Shown here one piece after another: positions 18,470 to 26,948 of a stretch of DNA of 64,000 nt. The notes beneath the pieces are model-generated. The model saw only the letters and a program-made list of their open reading frames with translations. It was not told where the DNA came from and ran no database searches. How positions within the stretch are numbered: position 1 is the first letter of the stretch; each line of letters begins with the position of its first letter. A program made the translations under genes and the position numbers. This DNA is from Saprospiraceae bacterium (GTDB taxonomy: Bacteria > Bacteroidota > Bacteroidia > Chitinophagales > Saprospiraceae). Location of the stretch: positions 62,001 through 126,000 of the forward strand of contig JANQWK010000019.1 in assembly GCA_030729925.1 (NCBI GenBank). Direction: 5' to 3'.

Positions 18470-19228
18470 TTATTTTTTACATAACGAATAAATTACCGGT
18501 TTGCTGGGACTTGCATCCATGTCCACATTGGATAACTGGATGTTTAACAAATATAAGCCATCCCGGACAGTATTTTCTACATAAATCAATTCCGTAATCG
18601 TGGCATGCTTCCTCGGATAGGCGCCATCAAGCTGCCAAAAACACCGATGAGCAACCAACGCACCGCCGTCTTCCTCCCGGTCAACCGAGGGCAGGTCAAT
18701 CAACAAATGCGCTATGCCCGCTTCGACAATATATTCCATGACCTCAAGATCCAAATACGGCGGATTCCCCCCGGAATAATTGTGCCTGCGCTTGTATTCC
18801 CCGTTGGGCAAAGTGCGAATAATCAGCGCACGAATGCCAGGAAAGAGGTCAATGCCCTCCAACTGCCTAAGCGTGATGACCCGGTCGCCATTCGTTAATT
18901 GCTCCGGATATACACTGATCAACTGTGCAGGAAAGTGAAATTCCTGAAGGGCTTCCTGAACAGAGTAACGGTCTGCCGTTAAATGCCCCAGACTCTCCGT
19001 ATGCGTTCCATTGCCATGTGGATAAAATCGTACCCAGTAATAATTCACTACCCCCCCTTCTGCTACCGATCCCGTGAAAAAATCAGACCGGTATGGCTCC
19101 ATTTCTACCGGCGGTGCATAAAAACAACTCGCCGTGTCCATGCCCTCGCGAACAGGCAGAGAAAGATCAATGGGCTTACTCAAGTCAACAAAAAAAGTCT
19201 GGTCTCCTAAAGTGCAAGCAATTTCCAT
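18470..19228 (-). CDS. Cyclase-family (arylformamidase-like) hydrolase
   Basis: A 252-residue metal-dependent hydrolase. The start at 19228 gives MEIACTLGDQTFFVDLSKPIDLSLPV, where DLS is the conserved beginning of the family; an upstream in-frame start at 19306 would run into the NAD kinase gene. The metal site motif appears as HGNGTHTESLGH, a variant of HxGTHxDxPxH with Glu for Asp and Leu for Pro. Kynurenine formamidase KynB belongs to this family, but many members act on other substrates, so no gene symbol is given. It lies 46 bp downstream of NAD kinase on the same strand. Confidence 0.85.
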   Translation of the reverse strand: MEIACTLGDQTFFVDLSKPIDLSLPVREGMDTASCFYAPPVEMEPYRSDFFTGSVAEGGVVNYYWVRFYPHGNGTHTESLGHLTADRYSVQEALQEFHFPAQLISVYPEQLTNGDRVITLRQLEGIDLFPGIRALIIRTLPNGEYKRRHNYSGGNPPYLDLEVMEYIVEAGIAHLLIDLPSVDREEDGGALVAHRCFWQLDGAYPRKHATITELIYVENTVRDGLYLLNIQLSNVDMDASPSKPVIYSLCKK

Positions 19229-19274
19229 GGTTGGAGAATAACAATTTAACAGGATTTGTTCACTACCCAAAAAA

Positions 19275-20159
19275 CTAATGGTTGCGCGAGTCCGTTCCCC
19301 ACGCAAGCTTGTTCCGGATCGTATCCATGAAACCTATGTCCTGTAAGGTAACCAGGCGGGTACTGAAATCGTTTTTTCGCACAGCTAACTGATGCGCAGA
19401 GGTAATTGGCTCAAACCTAGAGTCTAAAGTACATAAAAAATTCTCCGCGCGACCCTCAATCTCAAAGGAAATGACAGAGTCATCCGCTATGACCACAGGC
19501 CTGACATTCAGGTTGTGCGGCGCAACCGGAGTCAGTACAAAGTTGCCCGAGTTCGGAAAAACAATCGGCCCCCCACAGCTCAAAGAATACCCCGTGGAAC
19601 CCGTAGGGGTGGCTACAATAATGCCATCAGCCCAATAAGAATTCAGATAGGCACCGTTGATAAAGGTATGAAGCGTAATCATGGATGAAGTGTCCCGCTT
19701 GAGCAGCGTGCAGTCGTTGAGCGCAAAGCGAAGGTTGCCAAATAAAGGCAGATTGGATTCCAAATAGATCATGTTGCGCTCCTCAATCGTAAACATCCCC
19801 CTGCGCAACATCCGAATGGCAGCAGGAATGCGCCCCTTTTCCACACTCGCCAAAAAACCCAGCCTGCCAAGGTTAATGCCCAAGATAGGAACCCCGCTAT
19901 CCCTGATGTGAGTGGTCGCATCCAATATTGTCCCGTCACCTCCAAGCGTCAAAAAATAATCCAGCTGCTTGACCTTGAAGTCGAGGTACCCCTCAAAAAC
20001 ACCTACGCTTCCCTTAAATCGAATGCTCTTTTTAATGTCATCCAAATAAGGACCATATACATACGTGTTGATCCCCTCCTCACAAAGGGCATCAAACAGC
20101 CGCTGCACATGAGGTACGTCAGAGGGTTTTAAGGCTTTACTGTAAACGACAACTTGCAT
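19275..20159 (-). CDS. nadK: NAD kinase
   Basis: A 294-residue enzyme phosphorylating NAD to NADP in the cytoplasm. GGDGTILDAT carries the family GGDGT motif, GINLGRLGFLA follows, and ATPTGSTGYSLSCGGPIV is the conserved NAD-binding segment. Length and motif spacing fit bacterial NAD kinases. The gene starts 13 bp after the BamA-like gene; in many Bacteroidota nadK sits close to a CBS-domain gene and a BamA-type gene, as it does here. Confidence 0.96.
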   Translation of the reverse strand: MQVVVYSKALKPSDVPHVQRLFDALCEEGINTYVYGPYLDDIKKSIRFKGSVGVFEGYLDFKVKQLDYFLTLGGDGTILDATTHIRDSGVPILGINLGRLGFLASVEKGRIPAAIRMLRRGMFTIEERNMIYLESNLPLFGNLRFALNDCTLLKRDTSSMITLHTFINGAYLNSYWADGIIVATPTGSTGYSLSCGGPIVFPNSGNFVLTPVAPHNLNVRPVVIADDSVISFEIEGRAENFLCTLDSRFEPITSAHQLAVRKNDFSTRLVTLQDIGFMDTIRNKLAWGTDSRNH

Positions 20160-20172
20160 ATTTTCAAGGCTA

Positions 20173-21576
20173 CTAGATTCCGGAACTGAATCTTAAAAAT
20201 AATCCTTTTTCCATCAAATGATTAAAACTGTATTCCAACCTGAATACATTATGGAAGAAAAAAACCATATCCACTCCAATTCCACCCCCCCAAAGCAACC
20301 TTCCGCTAAAGTCGTTGTACGATCGCGCAAAAGGATCGTTGACAAAGCCCAAATCCTGGTTCAGACTAAAATAGGCCCGCACAGGCATGGTCCGCATCGT
20401 TTCTAAAGGCATCCATTTGCCAAGATGGGCGTTTCGACGGAAAATTTCCCTGCGAAGACTGGTTTTCCACAACACCATGTCCAACCCATCTATCAAATAG
20501 TATTCATAGCCCCGCATAACGTCTTCCCGAAAACCGATCGCCCGATTGTCATTGTAAGGCTGTGGCTCCCGAATAAAGGAATATTTGCCGCTCAACAAAC
20601 TCGCTACGCTCCATTTGGGATGCAAGGTGGCATACTGCTCGTAACGAGGCCTCAAGGTAAGCGCATTCCGGTCGCCAAAAATCCCCAAACCATCCTTTTT
20701 TACCTGAGCCATGAACAAAAAGCCTTTCATAGGGTAAGGTCTGATGTCTCTGTAGTCCAGCCTAAAAGTGTATCCCAAACTGAAATAACGGTACAAGGGG
20801 TTACCCGTTGGGAAAAAATCGGGATTCAACTGGCGAAGGACTGCATCGTCCACCTTGTCACGGTTGTACAACAACGAAAAATCGTGAAAACTACGCCACT
20901 TGCCCCTATAAGTAACGATCAAATCTATACGCAGCCGCTCATACAAGAAGTTGTTGTCCTCCTCCCGGAAAAAAGCTTGCTTATTTTGGAAGGTCTTGTA
21001 GTTGAGCTCCCTATTGCGCAAAGCCTGAAAACGCGCTTCAAGGCCCACCGTCTGTGCAGCATTCAGATAAGGCAGCCCGTAAGAAAGTTCCAGCTTTTGG
21101 GCATAGCCCGTTTCAAAACCTACCTTGAGCTCATCGTTCTGCCCGCTAAAATTGCGATGGGTAAAGTCCAATCCATAGGTGATCCGATCCAGCGAACGCT
21201 TTTGTTCTACCCACCAAATGTTGAAGTTGCGATCCGCCAAATCAATGACCGGCACCGGGAAAATATACCACATCTCCTTGACTTCCACCAATAAACGTAT
21301 AGCCCCCGGAGTAGTCTGCTCCCATCCTACCGACACCTGATTAAATAACCCTGTGTTCAGCAACAACTCTCGACTTTCTTCAACGATTTCAGGCAAAATT
21401 CCCCCTGAAACACTATTTCCAGGCACTAAAGGAATTTCCCGAAGTATGATAGCATCCCTCGTTTTGGTGTTTCCCCTGATTGTTATTTCTTCCACAGTCA
21501 CGGCATCGAAAGCCTGTGCCGGCAACCTGCAGACAAACAGTAAGGACAACAGAACCAACAGGATTAATGGTTTCAT
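20173..21576 (-). CDS. BamA/TamA-like outer-membrane protein
   Basis: A 467-residue predicted outer-membrane protein with a signal peptide (MKPLILLVLLSLLFVCRLPAQ). A single POTRA-like domain follows (VEEITIRGNTKTRDAIILREIPL...LLLNTGLFNQVSVGWE, about 25-105), then a beta-barrel of the surface-antigen type with alternating aromatic strands to the C-terminus. It is much shorter than BamA (one POTRA rather than five), so it is not the essential BamA. A role in inserting or transporting other outer-membrane components is inference from the fold. It sits between the CBS gene and nadK on one strand. Confidence 0.85.
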   Translation of the reverse strand: MKPLILLVLLSLLFVCRLPAQAFDAVTVEEITIRGNTKTRDAIILREIPLVPGNSVSGGILPEIVEESRELLLNTGLFNQVSVGWEQTTPGAIRLLVEVKEMWYIFPVPVIDLADRNFNIWWVEQKRSLDRITYGLDFTHRNFSGQNDELKVGFETGYAQKLELSYGLPYLNAAQTVGLEARFQALRNRELNYKTFQNKQAFFREEDNNFLYERLRIDLIVTYRGKWRSFHDFSLLYNRDKVDDAVLRQLNPDFFPTGNPLYRYFSLGYTFRLDYRDIRPYPMKGFLFMAQVKKDGLGIFGDRNALTLRPRYEQYATLHPKWSVASLLSGKYSFIREPQPYNDNRAIGFREDVMRGYEYYLIDGLDMVLWKTSLRREIFRRNAHLGKWMPLETMRTMPVRAYFSLNQDLGFVNDPFARSYNDFSGRLLWGGGIGVDMVFFFHNVFRLEYSFNHLMEKGLFLRFSSGI

Positions 21577-21630
21577 GAACTAAAGTCTCGACCGTTTACC
21601 TATCCCATAATTGTTTTTATGGAATAGCGC

Positions 21631-22290
21631 TTAAACGTTCAAATACGACATCAAAGCGTCATAACGCTCCTTTAAGGAGTCCAAATAGGTAGCCTCATTA
21701 AAGGAGGCTTTGATCCGGTAATTGAAGCGCACAAAAGTAGCAATCACCGACTGCAAATTCTGTCGGTTGATTTTCAAGGTTACCTCAACCAGACCAGACT
21801 CAGGCACGGAACTCACAAAAGAACTCAAGATCAACGCACTCTCGGATTCCACAATACGGGCAATCTCAGACATACTATAGTCCCTGCTCGCTACTTCAAG
21901 TACCAAAATACTTCCCGGTGAAGCAAAAGAAGCCATTCCGGCAAAATACTGAAGAAGCGCCTCCAAGGTAATCACCCCAAGGTAGTTTTTGTCGTCGTCC
22001 ACAACAGGGATAATCGTAAGCCCGCTTTCAGCCAACAACCGCATCACCACATAAATGTGATCTTTCGCCGTGACATAACTGTGCTGATAGCTAAGCCGAT
22101 AAGAACCTATAGGCTCAGAAACATCATGATCAAGAATCTCATCCTCGGAAAGGATACCCAAAAGTTGGGAGTTGTTGACAATAGGAAGGTACCTCAGGAA
22201 ATAGTCGGACATAACGTTCAATGCCTCCTCACCCGTATCCGAAGTTTTGAGGGGAACAATTTCATTGGAAATCAGTATCTCAGCGACCAT
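21631..22290 (-). CDS. CBS-domain protein
   Basis: A 219-residue cytoplasmic protein with a CBS pair at about residues 1-120 (MVAEILISNEIVPLKTSDTGEEALNVMSDYFLRYLPIVNNSQLLGILSEDEIL and VVDDDKNYLGVITLEALLQYFA). The C-terminal 90 residues look like an ACT-like regulatory domain (GSILVLEVASRDYSMSEIARIVES). CBS pairs usually bind adenosine nucleotides; the ligand here is unknown. A CBS gene close to nadK is common in Bacteroidota. First gene of the group CBS, BamA-like, nadK on the minus strand, after a 54-bp gap from the TM2 gene. Confidence 0.85.
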   Translation of the reverse strand: MVAEILISNEIVPLKTSDTGEEALNVMSDYFLRYLPIVNNSQLLGILSEDEILDHDVSEPIGSYRLSYQHSYVTAKDHIYVVMRLLAESGLTIIPVVDDDKNYLGVITLEALLQYFAGMASFASPGSILVLEVASRDYSMSEIARIVESESALILSSFVSSVPESGLVEVTLKINRQNLQSVIATFVRFNYRIKASFNEATYLDSLKERYDALMSYLNV

Positions 22291-22344
22291 TCCTGTTGTG
22301 TTTATATAAGAACGTTTAGCATAGCCAAAACGTTGGCAAATAGC

Positions 22345-23103
22345 TTAGGTGTTCAATAATTTCTTTTTTTCCTTGATAAACTCTTCATCCGACAATAGCC
22401 CCCTTTCCCGCAACTCGCCCAAGCGCTTAAGTTGTTCCAACAAATCCCCGGTCTCATTCAAATCCAATACCTCCTCTTTCACCGCTTTCAAATTGGGGCT
22501 GAGCCGGTAGTTATTTTTTTCAAAGGCCTCAAAATCGGGCTGAATCCTCAGAAAGGCCAGCGCATCATGGGTTTTTATGCGGTTATAGTCATTAAAACCC
22601 AAAGTTACCGCCCTGTCAAGATGGTAAAACGATTTTTCCGTCTGCTCAGTAAGGGAGTAAGAACAAGCGAGGTTAAAGTGTAGCGTAACGTCATCAGGGG
22701 AAAGCTCCAAGCCCTTCTGAAAATCCTCGATGGCTCCCTGGTAGTCGTAATCCTTGAATTTTTCAATGCCGCTGCTTTTCAAGGCACTTGCTCGGGGCGG
22801 ACGCTCCCTTTTTTTCGACGAAGGAGCACTTTCCTGATAAGTGCTTTCCCGACTGGCAGCCCTGTATTTTCTGCGATCACTCCGAATCACTTTTACAAAA
22901 TCCTTATTGTACTTGATGTCAAACTCATCCTTGTCCATCGTAAAAAAAACAAGCGCATCTATAAACCCAATCAGCGCAGGAATACCCGTCCAGAAAAATA
23001 CGATTGACAAGACACCAAGGGCTGTTTGCCGAAGGTAAAACCGGTGTAAGCCTATCCATCCAAAAAAGAGTGCCAGCACACCCGCAATATTTTTGTCTCT
23101 CAT
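22345..23103 (-). CDS. TM2-TPR-SHOCT domain membrane protein
   Basis: A 252-residue membrane protein with three recognisable parts. Residues 1-60 are a TM2 domain, two membrane helices with the GWIGLHRFYLRQTALGVLSI motif and a DALVFFTMDKDEF end. A basic linker (SSKKRERPPRASALKSS) leads to TPR repeats (GIEKFKDYDYQGAIEDFQKGLELSPDDVTLHFNLACSYSL, about 113-150). The last 35 residues form a SHOCT-like helix pair (LLEQLKRLGELRERGLLSDEEFIKEKKKLL). TM2 and SHOCT domains are often found together in small membrane proteins, but the TPR insertion is less usual. Function unknown; a scaffold role is inference. Confidence 0.82.
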   Translation of the reverse strand: MRDKNIAGVLALFFGWIGLHRFYLRQTALGVLSIVFFWTGIPALIGFIDALVFFTMDKDEFDIKYNKDFVKVIRSDRRKYRAASRESTYQESAPSSKKRERPPRASALKSSGIEKFKDYDYQGAIEDFQKGLELSPDDVTLHFNLACSYSLTEQTEKSFYHLDRAVTLGFNDYNRIKTHDALAFLRIQPDFEAFEKNNYRLSPNLKAVKEEVLDLNETGDLLEQLKRLGELRERGLLSDEEFIKEKKKLLNT

Positions 23104-23187
23104 GAAAATGAACTGAATTATGTTGTTGATGACAAACCCAAGGTAGCAAATTAGCCATTTACCAACAAATTTGTTGTCAAATGTAAC

Positions 23188-24453
23188 TTAAACCAGAGCA
23201 GAGGGACGGTTGTAAATTTTACAGGTAAGGATGGTAATGTCGTCCGGATAGGCCTGTTGACCCTTAAATTGCTGAATTTCCTGCATTAACCTGTCCCTGA
23301 AAGTACTGGCAGATAATTGATACCCTTGTCGAGCCAGTTCAAATAAGTACTGCTCGTCAAAGTTTTCTCCCGAATCGTTGATCAAATCCGTCAGACCATC
23401 GGTGTACGATAAAATGATCGCCTCTTCTCCAATAACAGCTGTCCCCAACTCCAAAAACGGAAGTTTTTCGAAAGGCCCCAGCAAAGTGCAACCCTTTGTC
23501 AATAAAGACATGTTGCCGTTACTCACCAACACCGGGGGATTATGCCCCGCATTGATATACCGAATATACCCCGAACCTACCTCGTATTCCGCTACAAAAA
23601 AGGTAATAAACCGATCGCCTTTCGTAATCTGATGTACAGAATGGTTGAGGTCCCGCACAAAGTCTTCCAAACTACTGCGCTTGTTGATCAGCGTCTGAAA
23701 GTTGGCCTGAAAATTGGCCATCAGCAAGGCTGCACCAATCCCTTTACCCGATACATCCCCAATCGCAAACACAATCTTCCCGTTCTCAAATTCCACAAAG
23801 TCAAAATAATCCCCACCTATCCCCAACTGAGGCTTGTAAATACTCGACAATTCATAGGCCTCAGTGCTCGGCAACTTTTTTGGGATCAACATGCGCTGAA
23901 TCTCACTCGCCAACTCCATCTCCCGCTTAAAACCTTCCTGCTCCAGCTGCTTTTTAAATAGCCGCTTGTTCTCAATCGCTACGGCAATCACATTCGTAAT
24001 CGCTGTAATAAATTGCACCTTGCTGTACATGTCATCGTCAGCATCAAAACCTCCAATAAACACATAAGCTATGGGGTCTTCCTTGTGCCTTACAGGAATG
24101 ACGACCTCAAATTGCCTAAGCAGCGGGTGCTCCGTGGCTTCCAGATTGTTCAGTCGGGTGTAACGGGGAAGGGTATCCCGAATATCCATCTTAAGTAATT
24201 GGTCATCAATTCCAATAGATGCCGCACATGGCCACTCTTCATCCTCTTTGAAGTAGAGCGCCATCCTTTTTATGCCAATTTCCCAACTAAGGAAAGACTT
24301 GTACATGTTGAAAAGACCATCTGCCGATACGTTGTTGTTGATCGCCTGGGTAATGTTCAACAACCTGTTGATCTGGAGTTGCTTCAGATTGAGCTCCCGC
24401 TCAAGGGATTCCAACGTGGTCAGGTTTTGCTTTAGTTCGGAGTAGTCTGGCAT
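23188..24453 (-). CDS. SpoIIE-type PP2C serine phosphatase with N-terminal GAF-like sensor
   Basis: About 421 residues from the ATG at 24453; a TTG at 24486 would add 11 residues. A short coiled coil (LTTLESLERELNLKQLQINRLL) precedes a GAF-like sensor (about 40-185). The PP2C phosphatase of the SpoIIE/RsbU class follows, with metal-binding GIGGDYFDFVE and FAIGDVSGKGIGAALLMA, then YINAGHNPPVLV and ILSYTDGLTDLIND. Such phosphatases dephosphorylate anti-sigma-antagonist (STAS) proteins in partner-switching circuits. No STAS or anti-sigma kinase gene is next to it. It has its own start region, divergent from the alpha/beta hydrolase gene. Confidence 0.9.
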   Translation of the reverse strand: MPDYSELKQNLTTLESLERELNLKQLQINRLLNITQAINNNVSADGLFNMYKSFLSWEIGIKRMALYFKEDEEWPCAASIGIDDQLLKMDIRDTLPRYTRLNNLEATEHPLLRQFEVVIPVRHKEDPIAYVFIGGFDADDDMYSKVQFITAITNVIAVAIENKRLFKKQLEQEGFKREMELASEIQRMLIPKKLPSTEAYELSSIYKPQLGIGGDYFDFVEFENGKIVFAIGDVSGKGIGAALLMANFQANFQTLINKRSSLEDFVRDLNHSVHQITKGDRFITFFVAEYEVGSGYIRYINAGHNPPVLVSNGNMSLLTKGCTLLGPFEKLPFLELGTAVIGEEAIILSYTDGLTDLINDSGENFDEQYLFELARQGYQLSASTFRDRLMQEIQQFKGQQAYPDDITILTCKIYNRPSALV

Positions 24454-24646
24454 GGGATTAGATTTGAGGCTTTCATTTGTGTTCAAAAATACAAATCAGG
24501 TGCACACTATTTCGATTTTGTATGTAAAATAAATATCAGAATATGGTGGCAGGCGATATCAACACAGATGCACTTTTGAACGACTGGCAGCAGGTAAATT
24601 ATTATCTTACAGCCCTTAATTATTGCCCAGAACCATTTTTAAAATC

Positions 24647-25456
24647 ATGATAAAATACAGCTCCTTTTCAGGTCAATCCATTGCCTATACCGTATCCGGA
24701 CAGGGCACCCCTCTGGTTTTCCTCCACGGCTTCTGTGAAGATTCCAGCATTTGGAGTGATTTTACCAACCATTTTGTAAACTTATCCTGCCAGGTTATCC
24801 TCATTGATCTGCCCGGATTCGGCAACTCAGCTACCATTCCCAATATTTCCATCAGCCAAATGGCAATGGCCGTACAAACCGTACTCGATGAACTTCAAGT
24901 GCAATCCTGTCTTATGTTCGGACATTCGATGGGGGGATATACCGCCCTGGCTTACGCCGAACTGTTTCCCGAGCGACTGACAGGCCTGGGAATGATCCAC
25001 TCCCATCCCTATGCAGATACCGAAGAACGAAAACATAATCGGTTAAAAAGTATTGACTTTATCCGCAATCAGGGGCATACCATCTTTGTAAAACAACTTG
25101 TTCCACTTTTCTTTACACCTGCTTTTGCCAAAGACAATCGCTTTCTCGTAGAAACACTTACCCTGAAAGCTGCTAATTTTGATAAGGAGGGAATTATCGC
25201 GGCCCAACAGGCCATGGCAATGCGCCCAGACAGATCGGACATTCTCAAAAATATTGCTTGCCCGGTTTTTTTCCTCATCGGATCAGAAGACCAGATCATT
25301 CCGCTTGATACCAGCCTCCAACAAACCCTATTGCCCAATCAGGCAGCCGTCCATGTCCTCGACAAAGTAGGACATCTTGGCATGCTGGAAAGCCCCCGGG
25401 TGATCCAAAAAATATTTTGGTCTTTTGTAGAGTGGTGCCAAACTACCAACACTTAA
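24647..25456 (+). CDS. Alpha/beta hydrolase
   Basis: A 269-residue cytoplasmic hydrolase. The ATG at 24647 gives MIKYSSFSGQSIAYTVSGQG, the normal family start. LVFLHGFCEDSSIW is the oxyanion-hole HG motif, MFGHSMGGYTA the nucleophile elbow (GxSxG), GSEDQIIPL holds the acidic residue and VGHLGMLES the catalytic His. The triad is complete. Carboxylic-ester hydrolases, lactonases and thioesterases share this pattern, so the substrate is open. The 3' end overlaps that of the convergent MazG-like gene by 4 bp. Confidence 0.88.
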   Translation: MIKYSSFSGQSIAYTVSGQGTPLVFLHGFCEDSSIWSDFTNHFVNLSCQVILIDLPGFGNSATIPNISISQMAMAVQTVLDELQVQSCLMFGHSMGGYTALAYAELFPERLTGLGMIHSHPYADTEERKHNRLKSIDFIRNQGHTIFVKQLVPLFFTPAFAKDNRFLVETLTLKAANFDKEGIIAAQQAMAMRPDRSDILKNIACPVFFLIGSEDQIIPLDTSLQQTLLPNQAAVHVLDKVGHLGMLESPRVIQKIFWSFVEWCQTTNT

Positions 25457-25794
25457 TCCTTGAGCTTGGGATTGTTGCGATGCCGGTCAGCATCCCGTAT
25501 GCTCTTTTTCTGCAGGTTCTTTTCCAACGCCTCCGTCAGGTTGATGCCAGTCTGGTTACACAAACAAACCAATACAAAAAAGACATCCGCCAGCTCATCC
25601 GCCAACCGATCCTTGGCGTGCAAAGCATCCGAAGGATCTTTGAACGATTGTTCGCCGTATAACCGCGACATCAGTCGAGCCACTTCTCCAACCTCCTCCA
25701 TCAATACCGCCATGTTGGTCAGCTCACTATAATAGCGCACCCCAACTTCCCTGATCCAGCGGTCAACGATCTCCTGGGTTTCATCTAGCGTCAT
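25453..25794 (-). CDS. MazG-like nucleotide pyrophosphohydrolase
   Basis: A 113-residue all-alpha NTP pyrophosphatase. LMEEVGEVARLMSRL and DELADVFFVLVCLCNQTGI provide the EExxE and ExxD metal-binding pattern of the MazG/dUTPase-like superfamily. The ATG at 25794 overlaps the dtd stop as TGATG; the preceding in-frame codon is GTG. The short length fits single-domain family members that degrade non-canonical or excess NTPs; the preferred nucleotide is unknown. Translational coupling with dtd suggests a shared house-cleaning transcript. Confidence 0.88.
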   Translation of the reverse strand: MTLDETQEIVDRWIREVGVRYYSELTNMAVLMEEVGEVARLMSRLYGEQSFKDPSDALHAKDRLADELADVFFVLVCLCNQTGINLTEALEKNLQKKSIRDADRHRNNPKLKD

Positions 25795-26246
25795 CACTCT
25801 TTGTTTTGGGTGTCTATAATAATCGTTACCGGGCCATCATTGATCAGCCCAACCTCCATGTGGGCGCCAAACCGACCCGTTCCTACTGATGTTTCCACCA
25901 GACTACGCAAGTTTTCCACAAAAGCTTCATATAAAGGCTGCGCTACCTCCGGCCGAGCCGCTCGAATGTACGAAGGCCTGTTGCCCTTTTTGGTGCTTGC
26001 ATGCAAGGTAAACTGACTCACTACAAGGTACTCCGCCCCGGCATCCAACCCCGAAACATTCATGACCCCCTCTTCATCATCAAAGATGCGCAATTGCGTA
26101 ATTTTTTTTACCAGCCAGTCTATATCCTCCGACGTATCCTCCGCAGTAATTCCCAACAAAATCAACAACCCCTTGTTAATAACGGCGATTGTTTCTCCGG
26201 AAACCACCACCGAGGCTTGCTTTACCCGCTGTACAACCACTCTCAT
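25794..26246 (-). CDS. dtd: D-aminoacyl-tRNA deacylase
   Basis: A 150-residue enzyme removing D-amino acids (and glycine from tRNA-Ala) from mischarged tRNA. The start MRVVVQRVKQASVVV is the conserved N-terminus. VVSQFTLHAS contains the SQxTL motif and NDGPVTIIIDT the Gly-cisPro (GPVT) chiral-proofreading motif. The length is normal for the family. It is 21 bp downstream of the SRAP gene and overlaps the MazG-like gene by one base, so the three are probably co-expressed. Confidence 0.96.
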   Translation of the reverse strand: MRVVVQRVKQASVVVSGETIAVINKGLLILLGITAEDTSEDIDWLVKKITQLRIFDDEEGVMNVSGLDAGAEYLVVSQFTLHASTKKGNRPSYIRAARPEVAQPLYEAFVENLRSLVETSVGTGRFGAHMEVGLINDGPVTIIIDTQNKE

Positions 26247-26267
26247 AGTTTGAATATCTTATATTGC

Positions 26268-26948
26268 TTAGTCAAAAAGTCCGGGTAAGTCTTGAACAGA
26301 CTGGTGCAACTCGGGAGAGTTGTTGGCAATCGAATTGACCTTGTCTGATACCCTTTCTATCTTGAACAGACCATCATCAGGGGTCTGCAACAGATCCACC
26401 ACTTGGCTCATATCCTCTTCCTCCAACCACTGCTTTTGCCTGGCCCTGTCGGTAAAAATAACAGGCATCCGGTTGTGTACCCCCGAAACCTCCAGGTTGG
26501 GCGGAGTCGTAATGATCGAAAAGCTCTTTATCGCATAGTCACCTTTGTACCAAACATCCCATATCCCAGCCATTAAAATTATTTCCTCCGACTTCAACGC
26601 AATTCGATAGGGGATTTTTTGGGTGCCCACCTTTCGCCACTCGTAAAAACTGTCGGCCAAAACCAAACAACGACGATTTCGAATGGGCAACCGAAAAGAG
26701 GGCTTGGTCAAAATACCTTCCTTCCTGGCATTAATCAGCTTACCACTATTGCTCCCGTCTCTGGACCAATGTGGGATGAGCCCCCAAACCAAATACTGCA
26801 ATCGCTTTGGGCTGTCATCAGTCACCACATAAGCATGCTGAGTTGGAGCAATATTGAAACTCGTCCGGAGGTTGTTCTCAACCTCGATACCCCCAAGCTG
26901 TTTTTCAATCTTTTCTTTGGATGCTACGAATGAAAAACGACCACACAT
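26268..26948 (-). CDS. SOS response-associated peptidase (SRAP/HMCES/YedK family)
   Basis: A 226-residue protein that forms a stable thiazolidine crosslink to abasic sites in single-stranded DNA. Cys2 directly after the initiator Met (MCGRFSFVAS) is the catalytic nucleophile; other conserved residues are in LINARKEG (Asn), SFYEWRK (Glu) and SGVHNRMPVI (His). All active-site positions are present. The family is often linked to DNA-damage responses; I see no obvious SOS box. It sits directly beside the proposed replication-origin region and is transcribed away from it. Confidence 0.93.
   Translation of the reverse strand: MCGRFSFVASKEKIEKQLGGIEVENNLRTSFNIAPTQHAYVVTDDSPKRLQYLVWGLIPHWSRDGSNSGKLINARKEGILTKPSFRLPIRNRRCLVLADSFYEWRKVGTQKIPYRIALKSEEIILMAGIWDVWYKGDYAIKSFSIITTPPNLEVSGVHNRMPVIFTDRARQKQWLEEEDMSQVVDLLQTPDDGLFKIERVSDKVNSIANNSPELHQSVQDLPGLFD

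Noticed and set aside
24490-24506. AATCAGGTGCAC as a partial copy of the palindromic repeat
   Set aside because: It matches only about 10 bases and lacks the second arm and the upstream boxes.
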